Of a stretch of DNA of 64,000 nucleotides, positions 7,521-20,938 are shown piece after piece. This stretch comes from Henricia sp. BOLD:AAB3569. Lineage: Eukaryota; Echinodermata; Asteroidea; Spinulosida; Echinasteridae. Below the pieces are notes generated by a model that saw only the letters and a program-made list of their open reading frames with translations, made no database searches and had not been told where the DNA came from. Made by a program: the position numbers and the translations under genes. Every line of letters begins with the position of its first letter. Position 1 is the first letter of the stretch. The stretch lies in the NCBI GenBank assembly GCA_037783545.1, contig JBBELK010001253.1, forward strand, positions 124,001 to 188,000, in the 5' to 3' direction.

Positions 7521-7572
7521 ATTGCGGTGATCAGACGGGAACCGGTGTATTCAATGTGGTATGGTCGTAGAC
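7521..7572 (-). pseudogene. 5' part of the 5S rRNA gene split by the DIRS-like element
   Basis: RNA positions 1 to about 52, resuming at plus-strand ATTGCGGTGATCAG. The upstream spacer (GAATATTTAAC, AAGGACAATA) matches the spacer after unit 4 (695-762). Together with 2829-2897 it accounts for a whole gene. The bases ATT occur at both junctions. Confidence 0.88.
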
Positions 7573-7640
7573 GAATATTTAACAGGTTTGCGTAATTTGA
7601 AACGTTTACTGAAGGACAATATTTTACTAAAAACAAAAAT

Positions 7641-7758
7641 GCCTACGACACTCGGTATTCCCAGGTGGCCTCCCACCGAAGTACTAGCCGAGCCCAACGT
7701 TGCTTAACTGCGGTGATAAGACGGGAACCGGTGTATTTAATGTGGTATGGTCGTAGAC
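7641..7758 (-). rRNA. 5S rRNA gene, first full unit right of the DIRS element
   Basis: 118-nt gene with variants GGCCTCCC and TACTAGCC and a GGTGATAAGAC segment shared with units 5 and 13, which again places the DIRS insertion in a third copy of the unit 4-unit 5 pair. Confidence 0.88.
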
Positions 7759-10700
7759 GAATGCCCAACAGGTTTGCGTAATTTTAAACGTTTACTGAAG
7801 AACAATATTTTACTCGACAAAACAAAAGTGCCTACGACACTCGGTATTCCCAGGTGGTCTCCCACCGAAGTATACTGACCGAGCCCAACGTTGCTTAACT
7901 GCGGTGATCAGACGGGAACCGGTGTATTCAATGTGGTATGGTCGTAGACGAATGCTCAACAGGTTTGCGTAATTTTAAACGTTTACTGAAGAACAATATT
8001 TTACTCGACAAAACAAAAGTGCCTACGACACTCGGTATTCCCAGGTGGTCTCCCACCGAAGTACTGACCGAGCCCAACGTTGCTTAACTGCGGTGATCAG
8101 ACGGGAACCGGTGTATTCAATGTGGTATGGGTCGCAGACGAATGCTCAACAGGTTTGGGTAATTTTAAACGTTTACTGAAGAACAATATTTTACTCGACA
8201 AAACAAAAGTGCCTACGACACTCGGTATTCCCAGGTGGTCTCCCACCGAAGTACTGACCGAGCCCAACGTTGCTTAACTGCGGTGATCAGACGGGAACCG
8301 TTGTATTCAATGTGGTATGGTCGTAGACGAATGCTTAACAGGTTTGCGTAATTTGAAACGTTCACTGAAGAACAATATTTTACTAAAAACAAAAGTGCCT
8401 ACGACACTCGGTATTCCCAGGTGGTCTCCCACCGAAGTACTGACCGAGCCCAACGTTGCTTAACTGCGGTGGTAAGACGGGAACCGGTGTATTCAATGTG
8501 GTATGGTCGTAGACGAATGCCAAACAGGTTTGCGTAATTTTAAACGTTTACTGAAGAACAATATTTTACTAAAAACAAAAGTGCCTACGACACTCGGTAT
8601 ATTCCCAGGTGGTCTCCCACCGAAGTACTGACCGAGCCCAACGTTGCTTAACTGCGGTGATCGGACGGGAACCGGTGTATTCAATGTGGTATGGTCGTAG
8701 ACGAATGCTTAACAGGTTTGCGTAATTTGAAACGTTTACTGAAGAACAATATTTTACTAAAAACAAAAGTGCCTACGACACTCGGTATTCCCAGGTGGTC
8801 TCCCACCGAAGTACTGACCGAGCCCAACGTTGTTTAACTGCGGTGATCAGACGGGAACCGGTGTATTCAATGTGGTATGGTCGTAGACGAATGCTTAAAA
8901 TAACAGGTTTGCGTAATTTGAAACGTTTACTGAAGAACAATATTTTACTAAAAACAAAAGTGCCTACGACACTCGGTATTCCCAGGTGGTCTCCCACCGA
9001 AGTACTGACCGAGCCCAACGTTGCTTAACTGCGGTGATCGGACGGGAACCGGTGTATTCAATGTGGTATGGTCGTAGACGAATGCTTAACAGGTTTGCGT
9101 AATTTGAAACGTTTACTGAAGAACAATATTTTACTAAAAACAAAAGTGCCTACGACACTCGGTATTCCCAGGTGGTCTCCCACCGAAGTACTGACCGAGC
9201 CCAACGTTGCTTAACTGCGGTGATCAGACGGGAACCGGTGTATTCAATGTGGTATGGTCGTAGACGAATGCTCAACAGGTTTGCGTAATTTTAAACGTTT
9301 ACTGAAGAACAATATTTTACTCGACAAAACAAAAGTGCCTACGACACTCGGTATTACCAGGTGGTCTCCCACCGAAGTACTGACCGAGCCCAACGTTGCT
9401 TAACTGCGGTGATCAGACGGGAACCGGTGTATTCAATGTGGTATGGGTCGTAGACGAATGCTCAACAGGTTTGCGTAATTTTAAACATTTACTGAAGAAC
9501 AATATTTTACTCGACAAAACAAAAGTGCCTACGACACTCGGTATTCCCAGGTGGTCTCCCACCGAAGTACTGACCGAGCCCAACGTTGCTTAACTGCGGT
9601 GATCAGACGGGAACCGGTGTATTCAATGTGGTATGGTCGTAGACGAATGCTTAACAGGTTTGCGTAATTTGAAACGTTTACTGAAAAACAATATTTTACT
9701 ATAAAAAAGTGCCTACGACACTCGGTATTCCCAGGTGGTCTCCCACCGAAGTACTGACCGAGCCCAACGTTGCTTAACTGCGGTGATCAGACGGGAACCG
9801 GTGTATTCAATGTGGTATGGTCGTAGACGAATGTTTAACAGGTTTGCGTAATTTGAAACGTTTACTGAAGAACAATATTTTACTAAAAACAAAAGTGCCT
9901 ACGACACTCGGTATTCCCAGGTGGTCTCCCACCGAAGTACTGACCGCGCCCAACGTTGCTTAACTGCGGTGATCAGACGGGAACCGGTGTATTCAATGTG
10001 GTATGGTCGTAGACGAATGCTTAACAGGTTTGCGTAATTTTAAACGTTTACTGAAGAACAATATTTTACTCGACAAAACAAAAGTGCCTACGACACTCGG
10101 TATTCCCAGGTGGTCTCCCACCGAAGTACTGACCGAGCCCAACGTTGCTTAACTGCGGTGATCAGACGGGAACCGGTGTATTCAATGTGGTATGGTCGTA
10201 GACGAATGCTTAACAGGTTTGCGTAATTTTAAACGTTTACTGAAGAACAATATTTTACTCGACAAAACAAAAGTGCCTACGACACTCGGTATTCCCAGGT
10301 GGTCTCCCACCGAAGTACTGACCGAGCCCAACGTTGCTTAACTGCGGTGATCAGACGGGAACCGGTGTATTCAATGTGGTATGGTCGTAGACGAAAGCTT
10401 AACAGGTTTGCGTAATTTGAAACGTTTACAGAAGAACAATATGTTACTAAAAACAAAAGTGCCTACGACACTCGGTATTCCCAGGTGGTCTCCCACCGAA
10501 GTACTGACCGAGCCCAACGTTGCTTAACTGCGGTGATCAGACGGGAAACGGTGTATTCAATGTGGTATGGTCGTAGACGAATGCTTAACAGGTTTGCGTA
10601 ATTTGAAACGTTTACAGAAGAACAATATTTTACTAAAAACAAAAGTGCCTACGACACTCGATATTCCCAGGTGGTCTCCCACCGAAGTACTGACCGAGCC

Positions 10701-11399
10701 CAACGTTGCTTAACTGCGGTGCTCAGACGTGAACCGGTGTATTCAATGTGGTATGGTCGTAGACGAATGCTTAACAGGTTTGCGTAATTTTAAACGTTTA
10801 CTGAAGAACAATATTTTACTCGACAAAACAAAAGTGCCTACGACACTCGGTATTCCCAGGTGGTCTCCCACCGAAGTACTGACCGAGCCCAACGTTGCTT
10901 AACTGTGGTGATCAGACGGGAACCGGTGTATTCAATGTGGTATGGTCGTAGACGAAAGCTTAACAGGTTTGCGTAATTTGAAACGTTTACAGAAGAACAA
11001 TATTTTACTAAAAACAAAAGTGCCTACGACACTCGGTATTCCCAGGTGGTCTCCCACCGAAGTACTGACCGAGCCCAACGTTGCTTAACTGCGGTGATCA
11101 GACGGGAACCGGTGTATTCAATGTGGTATGGACGTAGACGAATGCTTAACAGGTTTGCGTAATTTTAAACGTTTACTGAAGAACAATATTTTACTCGACA
11201 AAACAAAAGTGCCTACGACACTCGGTATTCCCAGGTGGTCTCCCACCGAAGTACTCTCCGAGCCCAACGTTGCTTAACTGCGGTGATCAGACGGGAACCG
11301 GTGTATTCAATGTGGTATGGTCGTAGACGAATGCTTAACAGGTTTGCGTAATTTTAAACGTTTACTGAAGAACAATATTTAACTCGACAAAACAAAAGT

Positions 11400-11510
11400 G
11401 CCTACGACACTCCCAGGTGGTCTCCCACCGAAGTACTGACCGAGCCCAACGTTGCTTAACTGCGGTGATCAGACGGGAACCGGTGTATTCAATGTGGTAT
11501 GGTCGTAGAC
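11400..11510 (-). pseudogene. 5S rRNA copy with 7-nt deletion
   Basis: 111 nt. Seven bases of CTCGGTATTCCC are lost (plus strand CACTCCCAGG), removing the part of the 3' strand near RNA positions 99-106. Its spacer also has a TATTTAACTCGAC variant. Probably non-functional. Confidence 0.8.
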
Positions 11511-12899
11511 GAAAGCTTAACAGGTTTGCGTAATTTGAAACGTTTACAGAAGAACAATATTTTACTAAAAACAAAAGTGCCTACGACAGTCGGTATTCCC
11601 AGGTGGTCTCCCACCGAAGTACTGACCGAGCCCAACGTTGCTTAACTGCGGTGATCAGACGGGAACCGGTGTATTCAATGTGGTATGGTCGTAGACGAAT
11701 GCTTAACAGGTTTGCGTAATTTGAAACGTTTACAGAAGAACAATATTTTACTAAAAACAAAAGTGCCTACGACACTCGGTATTCCCAGGTGGTCTCCCAC
11801 CGAAGTACTGACCGAGCCCAACGTTGCTTAACTGCGGTGATCAGACGGGAACCGGTGTATTCAATGTGGTATGGTCGTAGACGAATGCTTAACAGGTTTG
11901 CGTAATTTTAAACGTTTACTGAAGAACAATATTTTACTCGACAAAACAAAAGTGCCTACGACACTCGGTCTTCCCAGGTGGTCTCCCACCGAAGTACTGA
12001 CCGAGCCCAACGTTGCTTAACTGCGGTGATCAGACGGGAACCGGTGTATTCAATGTGGTATGGTCGTAGACGAAAGCTTAACAGGTTTGCGTAATTTGAA
12101 ACGTTTACAGAAGAACAATATTTTACTAAAAACAAAAGTGCCTACGACACTCGGTATTCCCAGGTGGTCTCCCACCGAAGTACTGACCGAGCCCAACGTT
12201 GCTTAACTGCGGTGATCAGACGGGAACCGGTGTATTCAATGTGGTGTGGTCGTAGACGAATGCTTAACAGGTTTGCGTAATTTTAAACGTTTACTGAAGA
12301 ACAATATTTTACTCGACAAAACAAAAGTGCCTACGACACTCGGTATTCCCAGGTGGTCTCCCACCGAAGTACTGACCGAGCCCAACGTTGCTTAACTGCG
12401 GTGATCAGACGGGAACCGGTGTATTCAATGTGGTATGGTCGTAGACGAAAGCTTAACAGGTTTGCGTAATTTGAAACGTTTACAGAAGAACAATATTTTA
12501 CTAAAAACAAAAGTGCCTACGACACTCGGTATTCCCAGGTGGTCTCCCACCGAAGTACTGACCGAGCCCAACGTTGCTTAACTGCGGTGATCAGACGGGA
12601 ACCGGTGTATTCAATGTGGTATGGTCGTAGACGAATGCTTAACAGGTTTGCGTAATTTGAAACGTTTACAGAAGAACAATATTTTACTAAAAACAAAAGT
12701 GCCTACGACACTCGGTATTCCCAGGTGGTCTCCCACCGAAGTACTGACCGAGCCCAACGTTGCTTAACTGCGGTGATCAGACGGGAACCGGTGTATTCAA
12801 TGTGGTATGGTCGTAGACGAATGCTTAACAGGTTTGCGTAATTTGAAACGTTTACAGAAGAACAATATTTTACTAAAAACAAAAGTGCCTACGACACTC

Positions 12900-15800
12900 G
12901 GTATTCCCAGGTGGTCTCCCACCGAAGTACTGACCGAGCCCAACGTTGCTTAACTGCGGTGATCAGACGGGAACCGGTGTATTACATGTGGTATGGTCGT
13001 AGACGAATGCTTAACAGGTTTGCGTAATTTTAAACGTTTACTGAAGAACAATATTTTACTCGACAAAACAAAAGTGCCTACGACACTCGGTATTCCCAGG
13101 TGGTCTCCCACCGAAGTACTGACCGAGCCCAACGTTGCTTAACTGCGGTGATCAGACGGGAACCGGTGTATTCAATGTGGTATGGTCGTAGACGAAAGCT
13201 TAACAGGTTTGCGTAATTTGAAACGTTTACAGAAGAACAATATTTTACTAAAAACAAAAGTGCCTACGACACTCGGTATTCCCAGGTGGTCTCCCACCGA
13301 AGTACTGACCGAGCCCAACGTTGCTTAACTGCGGTGATCAGACGGGAACCGGTGTATTCAATGTGGTATGGTCGTAGACGAATGCTTAACAGGTTTGCGT
13401 AATTTTAAACGTTTACTGAAGAACAATATTTTACTCGACAAAACAAAAGTGCCTACGACACTCGGTATTCCCAGGTGGTCTCCCACCGAAGTACTGACCG
13501 AGCCCAACGTTGCTAAACTGCGGTGATCAGACGGGAACCGGTGTATTCAATGTGGTATGGTCGTAGACGAAAGCTTAACAGGTTTGCGTAATTTGAAACG
13601 TTTACAGAAGAACAATATTTTACTAAAAACAAAAGTGCCTACGACACTCGGTATTCCCAGGTGGTCTCCCACCGAAGTACTGACCGAGCCCAACGTTGCT
13701 TAACTGCGGTGATCAGACGGGAACCGGTGTATTCAATGTGGTATGGTCGTAGACGAATGCTTAACAGGTTTGCGTAATTTTAAACGTTTACTGAAGAACA
13801 ATATTTTACTCGACAAAACAAAAGTGCCTACGACACACGGTATTCCCAGGTGGTCTCCCACCGAAGTACTGACCGAGCCCAACGTTGCTTAACTGCGGTG
13901 ATCAGACGGGAACCGGTGTATTCAATGTGGTATGGTCGTAGACGAAAGCTTAACAGGTTTGCGTAATTTGAAACGTTTACAGAAGAACAATATTTTACTA
14001 AAAACAAAAGTGCCTACGACACTCGGTATTCCCAGGTGGTCTCCCACCAAAGTACTGACCGAGCCCAATGTTGCTTAACTGCGGTGATCAGACGGGAACC
14101 GGTGTATTCAATGTGGTATGGTCGTAAACGAATGCTTAACAGGTTTGCGTAATTTTAAACGTTTACTGAAGAACAATATTTTACTCGACAAAACAAAAGT
14201 GCCTACGACACTCGGTATTCCCAGGTGGTCTCCCACCGAAGTACTGACCGAGCCCAACGTTGCTTAACTGCGGTGATCAGACGGGAACCGGTGTATTCAA
14301 TGTGGTATGGTCGTAGACGAAAGCTTAACAGGTTTGCGTAATTTGAAACGTTTACAGAAGAACAATATTTTACTAAAAAAAAAAGTGCCTACGACACTCG
14401 GTATTCCCAGGTGGTCTCCCACCGAAGTACTGACCGAGCCCAACGTTGCTTAACTGCGGTGATCAGACGGGAACCGGTGTATTCAATGTGGTATGGTCGT
14501 AGACGAATGCTTAACAGGTTTGCGTAATTTTAAACGTTTACTGAAGAACAATATTTTACTCGACAAAACAAAAGTGCCTACGACACTCGGTATTCCCAGG
14601 TGGTCTTCCACCGAAGTACTGACCGAGCCCAACGTTGCTTAACTGCGGTGATCAGACGGGAACCGGTGTATTCAATGTGGTATGGTCGTAGACGAATGCT
14701 TAACAGGTTTGCGTAATTTTAAACGTTTACTGAAGAACAATATTTTACTCGACAAAACAAAAGTGCCTACGACACTCGGTATTCCCAGGTGGTCTCCCAC
14801 CGAAGTACTGACCGAGCCCAACGTTGCTTAACTGCGGTGATCAGACGGGAACCGGTGTATTCAATGTGGTATGCTCGTAGACGAATGCTTAACAGGTTTG
14901 CGTAATTTGAAACGTTTACAGAAGAACAATATTTTACTAAAAACAAAAGTGCCTACGACACTCGGTATTCCCAGGTGGTCTCCCACCGAAGTACTGACCG
15001 AGCCCAACGTTGCTTAACTGCGGTGATCAGACGGGAACCGGTGTATTCAATGTGGTATGGTCGTAGACGAATGCTTAACAGGTTTGCGTAATTTGAAACG
15101 TTTACAGAAGAACAATATTTTACTAAAAACAAAAGTGCCTACGACACTCGGTATTCCCAGGTGGTCTCCCACCGAAGTACTGACCGAGCCCAACGTTGCT
15201 TAACTGCGGTGATCAGACGGGAACCGGTGTATTAAATGTGGTGTGGTCGTAGACGAATGCTTAACAGGTTTGCGTAATTTTAAACGTTTACTGAAGAACA
15301 ATATTTTACTCGACAAAACAAAAGTGCCTACGACACTCGGTATTCCCAGGTGGTCTCCCACCGAAGTACTGACCGAGCCCAACGTTGCTTAACTGCGGTG
15401 ATCAGACGGGAACCGGTGTATTCAATGTGGTATGGTCGTAGACGAAAGCTTAACAGGTTTGCGTAATTTGAAACGTTTACAGAAGAACAATATTTTACTA
15501 AAAACAAAAGTGCCTACGACACTCGGTATTCCCAGGTGGTCTCCCACCGAAGTACTGACCGAGCCCAACGTTGCTTAACTGCGGTGATCAGACGGGAACC
15601 GGTGTATTCAATGTGGTATGGTCGTAGACGAATGCTTAACAGGTTTGCGTAATTTTAAACGTTTACTGAAGAACAATATTTTACTCGACAAAACAAAAGT
15701 GCCTACGACACTCGGTATTCCCAGGTGGTCTCCCACCGAAGTACTGACCGAGCCCAACGTTGCTAAACTGCGGTGATCAGACGGGAACCGGTGTATTCAA

Positions 15801-17120
15801 TGTGGTATGGTCGTAGACGAAAGCTTAACAGGTTTGCGTAATTTGAAACGTTTACAGAAGAACAATATTTTACTAAAAACAAAAGTGCCTACGACACTCG
15901 GTATTCCCAGGTGGTCTCCCACCGAAGTACTGACCGAGCCCAACGTTGCTTAACTGCGGTGATCAGACGGGAACCGGTGTATTCAATGTGGTATGGTCGT
16001 AGACGAATGCTTAACAGGTTTGCGTAATTTTAAACGTTTACTGAAGAACAATATTTTACTCGACAAAACAAAAGTGCCTACGACACTCGGTATTCCCAGG
16101 TGGTCTCCCACCGAAGTACTGACCGAGCCCAACGTTGCTTAACTGCGGTGATCAGACGGGAACCGGTGTATTCAATGTGGTATGGTCGTAGACGAAAGCT
16201 TAACAGGTTTGCGTAATTTGAAACGTTTACAGAAGAACAATATTTTACTAAAAACAAAAGTGCCTACGACACTCGGTATTCCCAGGTGGTCTCCCACCAA
16301 AGTACTGACCGAGCCCAATGTTGCTTAACTGCGGTGATCAGACGGGAACCGGTGTATTCAATGTGGTATGGTCGTAAACGAATGCTTAACAGGTTTGCGT
16401 AATTTTAAACGTTTACTGAAGAACAATATTTTACTCGACAAAACAAAAGTGCCTACGACACTCGGTATTCCCAGGTGGTCTCCCACCGAAGTACTGACCG
16501 AGCCCAACGTTGCTTAACTGCGGTGATCAGACGGGAACCGGTGTATTCAATGTGGTATGGTCGTAGACGAAAGCTTAACAGGTTTGCGTAATTTGAAACG
16601 TTTACAGAAGAACAATATTTTACTAAAAAAAAAAGTGCCTACGACACTCGGTATTCCCAGGTGGTCTCCCACCGAAGTACTGACCGAGCCCAACGTTGCT
16701 TAACTGCGGTGATCAGACGGGAACCGGTGTATTCAATGTGGTATGGTCGTAGACGAATGCTTAACAGGTTTGCGTAATTTTAAACGTTTACTGAAGAACA
16801 ATATTTTACTCGACAAAACAAAAGTGCCTACGACACTCGGTATTCCCAGGTGGTCTTCCACCGAAGTACTGACCGAGCCCAACGTTGCTTAACTGCGGTG
16901 ATCAGACGGGAACCGGTGTATTCAATGTGGTATGGTCGTAGACGAATGCTTAACAGGTTTGCGTAATTTTAAACGTTTACTGAAGAACAATATTTTACTC
17001 GACAAAACAAAAGTGCCTACGACACTCGGTATTCCCAGGTGGTCTCCCACCGAAGTACTGACCGAGCCCAACGTTGCTTAACTGCGGTGATCAGACGGGA
17101 ACCGGTGTATTCAATGTGGT
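12900..17120 (-). repeat. Twelve-unit higher-order duplication (offset 2250 bp)
   Basis: Private variants recur exactly 2250 bp apart: TGCTAAACTG at 13511 and 15761, the A-rich CTAAAAAAAAAAG tract at about 14374 and 16624, CCCAATGTTGC at about 14066 and 16316, GGTCTTCCACC at about 14604 and 16854. A few differences (CACACGG at 13834 only) show divergence after duplication. Block edges are approximate. Confidence 0.85.
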
Positions 17121-17203
17121 ATGGTCGTAGACGAATGCTTAACAGGTTTGCGTAATTTTAAACGTTTACTGAAGAACAATATTTTACTCGACAAAACAAA
17201 AGT

Positions 17204-17270
17204 GCCTACGACACTCGGTATTCCCAGCTGGTCTCCCACCGAAGTACTGACCGAGCCCAACGTTGCTTAA
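17204..17270 (-). pseudogene. 5'-truncated 5S gene (74-bp deletion), copy 1
   Basis: Only RNA positions 52-118 remain. A 74-bp deletion removes the gene's 5' part and the proximal spacer, joining GCTTAA directly to TTTTAAACG. The bases TAA are shared at both edges. The junction lies within box A, so internal promoter function should be lost, although the TATA-like element is now directly adjacent. Confidence 0.88.
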
Positions 17271-19013
17271 TTTTAAACGTTTACTGAAGAACAATATTTT
17301 ACTCGACAAAACAAAAGTGCCTACGACACTCGGTATTCCCAGGTGGTCTCCCACCGAAGTACTGACCGAGCCCAACGTTGCTTAACTGCGGTGATCAGAC
17401 GGGAACCGGTGTATTCAATGTGGTATGGTCGTAGACGAAAGCTTAACAGGTTTGCGTAATTTGAAACGTTTACAGAAGAACAATATTTTACTAAAAACAA
17501 AAGTGCCTACGACACTCGGTATTCCCAGATGGTCTCCCACCGAAGTACTGACCGAGCCCAACGTTGCTTAACTGCGGTGATCAGACGGGAACCGGTGTAT
17601 TCAATGTGGTATGGTCGTAGACGAATGCTTAACAGGTTTGCGTAATTTTAAACGTTTACTGAAGAACAATATTTTACTCGACAAAACAAAAGTGCCTACG
17701 ACACTCGGTATTCCCAGGTGGTCTCCCACCGAAGTACTGACCGAGCCCAACGTTGCTTAACTGCGGTGATCAGACGGGAACCGGTGTATTCAATGTGGTA
17801 TGGTCGTAGACGAAAGCTTAACAGGTTTGCGTAATTTGAAACGTTTACAGAAGAACAATATTTTACTAAAAACTAAAGTGCCTACGACACTCGGTATTCC
17901 CAGGTGGTCTCCCACCGAAGTACTGACCGAGCCCAACGTTGCTTAACTGCGGTGATCAGACGGGAACCGGTGTATTCAATGTGGTATGGTCGTAGACGAA
18001 TGCTTAACAGGTTTGCGTAATTTTAAACGTTTACTGAAGAACAATATTTTACTCGACAAAACAAAAGTGCCTACGACACTCGGTATTCCCAGGTGGTCTC
18101 CCACCGAAGTACTGACCGAGCCCAACGTTGCTTAACTGCGGTGATCAGACGGGAACCGGTGTATTCAATGTGGTATGGTCGTAGACGAAAGCTTAACAGG
18201 TTTGCGTAATTTGAAACGTTTACAGAAGAACAATATTTTACTATAAAAAAAAGTGCCTACGACACTCGGTATTCCCAGGTGGTCTCCCACCGAAGTACTG
18301 ACCGAGCCCAACGTTGCTTAACTGCGGTGATCAGACGGGAACCGGTGTATTCAATGTGGTATGGTCGTAGACGAATGCTTAACAGGTTTGCGTAATTTTA
18401 AACGTTTACTGAAGAACAATATTTTACTCGACAAAACAAAAGTGCCTACGACACTCGGTATTCCCAGGTGGTCTCCCACCGAAGTACTGACCGAGCCCAA
18501 CGTTGCTTAACTGCGGTGATCAGACGGGAACCGGTGTATTCAATATGGTAAGGTCGTAGACGAATGCTTAACAGGTTTGCGTAATTTTAAACGTTTACTG
18601 AAGAACAATATTTTACTCGACAAAACAAAAGTGCCTACGACACTCGGTATTCCCAGGTGGTCTCCCACCGAAGTACTGACCGAGCCCAACGTTGCTTAAC
18701 TGCGGTGATCAGACGGGAACCGGTGTATTCAATGTGGTATGGTCGTAGACGAAAGCTTAACAGGTTTGCGTAATTTGAAACGTTTACAGAATAACAATAT
18801 ATTATTACTCGACAAAACAAAAGTGCCTACGACACTCGGTATTCCCAGGTGGTCTCCCACCGAAGTACTGACCGAGCCCAACGTTGCTTAACTGCGGTGA
18901 TCAGACGGGAACCGGTGTATTCAATGTGGTATGGTCGTAGACGAATGCTTAACAGGTTTGCGTAATTTTAAACGTTTACTGAAGAACAATATTTTACTCG
19001 ACAAAACAAAAGT

Positions 19014-19080
19014 GCCTACGACACTCGGTATTCCCAGCTGGTCTCCCACCGAAGTACTGACCGAGCCCAACGTTGCTTAA
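19014..19080 (-). pseudogene. 5'-truncated 5S gene (74-bp deletion), copy 2
   Basis: Same junction as at 17270, offset 1810 bp, including the linked CAGCTGG variant. It spread by block duplication rather than by a second deletion. Confidence 0.88.
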
Positions 19081-20259
19081 TTTTAAACGTTTACTGAAGA
19101 ACAATATTTTACTCGACAAAACAAAAGTGCCTACGACACTCGGTATTCCCAGGTGGTCTCCCACCGAAGTACTGACCGAGCCCAACGTTGCTTAACTGCG
19201 GTGATCAGACGGGAACCGGTGTATTCAATGTGGTATGGTCGTAGACGAAAGCTTAACAGGTTTGCGTAATTTGAAACGTTTACAGAAGAACAATATTTTA
19301 CTAAAAACAAAAGTGCCTACGACACTCGGTATTCCCAGATGGTCTCCCACCGAAGTACTGACCGAGCCCAACGTTGCTTAACTGCGGTGATCAGACGGGA
19401 ACCGGTGTATTCAATGTGGTATGGTCGTAGACGAATGCTTAACAGGTTTGCGTAATTTTAAACGTTTACTGAAGAACAATATTTTACTCGACAAAACAAA
19501 AGTGCCTACGACACTCGGTATTCCCAGGTGGTCTCCCACCGAAGTACTGAACGAGCCCAACGTTGCTTAACTGCGGTGATCAGACGGGAACCGGTGTATT
19601 CAATGTGGTATGGTCGTAGACGAATGCTTAACAGGTTTGCGTAATTTTAAACGTTTACTGAAGAACAATATTTTACTCGACAAAACAAAAGTGCCTACGA
19701 CACTCGGTATTCCCAGGTGGTCTCCCACCGAAGTACTGACCGAGCCCAACGTTGCTTAACTGCGGTGATCAGACGGGAACCGGTGTATTCAATGTGGTAT
19801 GGTCGTAGACGAATGCTTAACAGGTTTGCGTAATTTTAAACGTTTACTGAAGAACAATATTTTACTCGACAAAACAAAAGTGCCTACGACACTCGGTATT
19901 CCCAGGTGGTCTCCCACCGAAGTACTGACCGAGCCCAACGTTGCTTAACTGCGGTGATCAGACGGGAACCGGTGTATTCAATGTGGTATGGTCGTAGACG
20001 AAAGCTTAACAGGTTTGCGTAATTTGAAACGTTTACTGAAGAACAATATTTTACTCGACAAAACAAAAGTGCCTACGACACTCGGTATTCCCAGGTGGTC
20101 TCCCACCGAAGTACTGACCGAGCCCAACGTTGCTTAACTGCGGTGATCAGACGGGAACCGGTGTATTCAATGTGGTATGGTCGTAGACGAATGCTTAACA
20201 GGTTTGCGTAATTTTAAACGTTTACTGAAGAACAATATTTTACTCGACAAAACAAAAGT

Positions 20260-20326
20260 GCCTACGACACTCGGTATTCCCAGCTGGTCTCACACCGAAG
20301 TACTGACCGAGCCCAACGTTGCTTAA
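20260..20326 (-). pseudogene. 5'-truncated 5S gene (74-bp deletion), copy 3
   Basis: Third copy of the same junction, 1246 bp farther on, with one private change (GTCTCACACC). Confidence 0.88.
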
Positions 20327-20938
20327 TTTTAAACGTTTACTGAAGAACAATATTTTACTCGACAAAACAAAAGTGCCTACGACACTCGGTATTCCCAGGT
20401 GGTCTCCCACCGAAGTACTGACCGAGCCCAACGTTGCTTAACTGCGGTGATCAGACGGGAACCGGTGTATTCAATGTGGTATGGTCGTAGACGAAAGCTT
20501 AACAGGTTTGCGTAATTTGAAACGTTTACAGAAGAACAATATTTTACTAAAAACAAAAGTGCCTACGACACTCGGTATTCCCAGATGGTCTCCCACCGAA
20601 GTACTGACCGAGCCCAACGTTGCTTAACTGCGGTGATCAGACGGGAACCGGTGTATTCAATGTGGTATGGTCGTAGACGAATGCTTAACATGTTTGCGTA
20701 ATTTTAAACGTTTACTGAAGAACAATATTTTACTCGACAAAACAAAAGTGCCTACGACACTCGGTATTCCCAGCTGGTCTCCCACCGAAGTATTGACCGA
20801 GCCCAACGTTGCTTAACTGCGGTGATCAGACGGGAACCGGTGTATTCAATGTGGTATGGTCGTAGACGAAAGCTTAACAGGTTTGCGTAATTTGAAAAAA
20901 CGTTTACAGAAGAACAATATTTTACTAAAAACAAAAGT

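Larger units (their letters stand above)
2896..7522 (-). mobile_element. DIRS-like tyrosine-recombinase retrotransposon inserted in a 5S gene
   Basis: A 4.6-kb insert interrupts a 5S gene. Reading the minus strand from 7522: 5' terminal region, gag-type CCHC knuckle (6945-7220), reverse transcriptase and RNase H (7213 down to about 5400), a methyltransferase-like domain (to 4963), a 67-nt intron candidate, a tyrosine recombinase (4895-3878), then about 980 bp of 3' non-coding DNA. The order gag, RT, RNase H, MT, YR together with a tyrosine recombinase in place of a DDE integrase defines the DIRS order. Imperfect inverted terminal repeats are at 2935-2967 and 7479-7518. The first 38 bp (2897-2934) extend beyond the inverted repeat, as DIRS termini often do. 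The copy is defective: at least two frameshifts, and gag is mostly missing. Confidence 0.88.

Noticed and set aside
2897-7522. Reading the DIRS-like element as an LTR/Gypsy retrotransposon
   Set aside because: RT and RNase H alone could suggest it, but the H-x-x-R...Y recombinase, the domain after RNase H and the lack of LTRs point to DIRS.
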